From assembly GCF_050948175.1 (NCBI RefSeq), contig NC_135199.1, forward strand, positions 4,344,501-4,408,500: a DNA stretch of 64,000 nt, read 5' to 3'. Each line of letters opens with the position of its first letter. Position 1 is the stretch's first letter. This DNA comes from Xylocopa sonorina (taxonomy: Eukaryota > Arthropoda > Insecta > Hymenoptera > Apidae). Below are positions 63,105 through 64,000 of the stretch, one piece after another. Under the pieces are notes generated by a model, which did no database searches, was not told where the DNA came from, and saw only the letters and a program-made list of their open reading frames with translations. The position numbers and the translations under genes were made by a program.

Positions 63105-63121
63105 GGGGGGGAGGGGCGGGG
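63105..63121 (+). other. Predicted G-quadruplex in polypurine DNA
   Basis: G7, G4 and G4 runs separated by A and C. The G7 run can supply two triplets, giving four runs with 1-nt loops. It lies in a purine-rich stretch spanning about 63.08-63.24 kb that includes an A11 run. Confidence 0.7.
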
Positions 63122-63306
63122 AAAAGAGGAAACAAACAGAGAGGAAATAAAACAAAGGGACGAGAAGGGAAACGGAATAGATAGTGGCGGAAAAAAAAAA
63201 AGAATAGAAGCAGAATTTGGAGAATCAAGGGGGAAGGGGTGAATCCCGATAAACGACGGGCTATGAGAGCCGACGCAGTTGATTAATTCATACCGCCCAT
63301 TTTCAG

Positions 63307-63647
63307 TGACTGGCCGTTTCGCGGATACAGACGCTTTTGTCTCTATTTTTTACTCGGTCCTGGCCAGCGTACTGGCATTTTTGCGCCGCTTGATATCGAA
63401 TCCATTGGCCGTGGATACGGGGCCATCGATTATCGTGTTTCCACCCGGCGAAAGGGGTCGTTTCTTCTGCGACCATCTGCGTCAGTGTAACCCAGAAACC
63501 ACGGATAACGTTACCGAAACTAATTCCACCGTCTCCTCCGGTCTTCTCTGTTTTCGTAATTTCAAATGCTGTGATCGAAGATTCCACCATTTCTTGTTGC
63601 CATCTGTTTCAGTGCGTACAAAAAATCGCGCTATGTTAACCTTGTAA
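63307..63647 (+). other. Possible terminal coding exon or fortuitous stop-free block
   Basis: An acceptor-like sequence (pyrimidine-rich, ending TTTTCAG at 63306) precedes a frame open to a TAA at 63647. The predicted peptide has a hydrophobic stretch near its start, six cysteines, and two sequons (NVT, NST) close together. The opposite strand is also open from an ATG at 63590 down to 63303, so stop codons are depleted in two frames at once. Such double openness is either a sign of constrained sequence or a compositional accident. A second acceptor-like TTTCAG lies at about 63.61 kb. No family is recognised. An ATTAAA about 90 bp after the stop could act as a weak polyadenylation signal. Confidence 0.1.
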
Positions 63648-63922
63648 CTACTCGGAACGTGAAATACATAATTCTCTCGACAGAACGTAATTCAAAGAAT
63701 TACGCTAATTTTTTAACTCCTATCGTGTGAATAATGGAAATTAAAGAAGGAGAAGGAAAACAAAATTCTGAGCCAATATTATTCATTGAATATTGTAAAA
63801 TTCCAGGGGATTCTTTGGAAAAGTCCGGCGCTTAAAATTCCCTCCCGTCTTAAATTCAATTTTCAGGATAATCGGGATTCAATTTATAACTAATGCGTGC
63901 CGATAGCTATTGAATTCGCAAC

Positions 63923-63925
<3 letters not shown>

Positions 63926-63972
<47 letters not shown>
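63926..63972. repeat. (AG)23 microsatellite
   Basis: A perfect AG run of 47 bp, the longest dinucleotide repeat in the window and probably polymorphic. Confidence 0.97.
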
Positions 63973-63977
<5 letters not shown>

Positions 63978-64000
63978 AGCGACGTGGGCTGAATTATCGA

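Noticed and set aside
1..64000. CRISPR arrays, operons or bacterial mobile elements
   Set aside because: No regularly spaced repeats, no long intact frames and no Shine-Dalgarno-led gene series. The composition is that of eukaryotic noncoding DNA.

Overview
This is eukaryotic nuclear DNA with no gene I can recognise. No reading frame resembles a known protein family. The longest ATG-started frames are 203 and 272 codons, about what chance yields in 64 kb, and I found no tRNA, rRNA, known microRNA, CRISPR array, operon or bacterial-type signal. CpG is abundant almost everywhere rather than depleted, (GA/CT)n runs and A/T homopolymers are common, and recognisable transposons are absent. That combination is typical of compact, weakly methylated insect genomes. 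An aculeate hymenopteran (bee, ant or wasp) is my best guess, inferred from composition only. The window most likely lies within one very long intron or an intergenic regulatory domain.

Layout. 1-8 kb: mixed composition, with one open frame at 1760-2371 that could encode a small type II membrane protein, an AT-rich stretch at 3.5-4.5 kb holding a perfect hairpin, and possible regulatory DNA near 6.8 kb. 8-20 kb: GC-rich patches (8.4-9.2 and 17.4-17.9 kb) alternate with ordinary DNA; there is a small splice-flanked candidate exon at 10.56 kb and an enhancer-like block at 14.5-15.0 kb. 20-36 kb: two CpG-poor islands (20.6 and 33.7-34.0 kb), a nested hairpin at 28.6 kb, a promoter-like motif set at 30.75 kb and long A/T homopolymers at 22-26 kb. 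37-44 kb: six GA/CT tracts, including a (GA)n-(G)16 compound tract. 43-48 kb: GC-rich, with three predicted G-quadruplexes. 48-57 kb: a CpG-rich block, an A/C/G/T-balanced middle, then a strongly G-skewed block at 56.15-56.34 kb ending in a TAAT tandem. 57-64 kb: mixed, ending in a polypurine/G-quadruplex stretch, a stop-free block and a 47-bp (AG)n.

No genes can be shown to work together here. The supportable features are simple repeats, hairpins, strand-skewed blocks and predicted non-B DNA. Homology search, RNA-seq alignment and comparison with related genomes would decide whether any low-confidence candidate is real.
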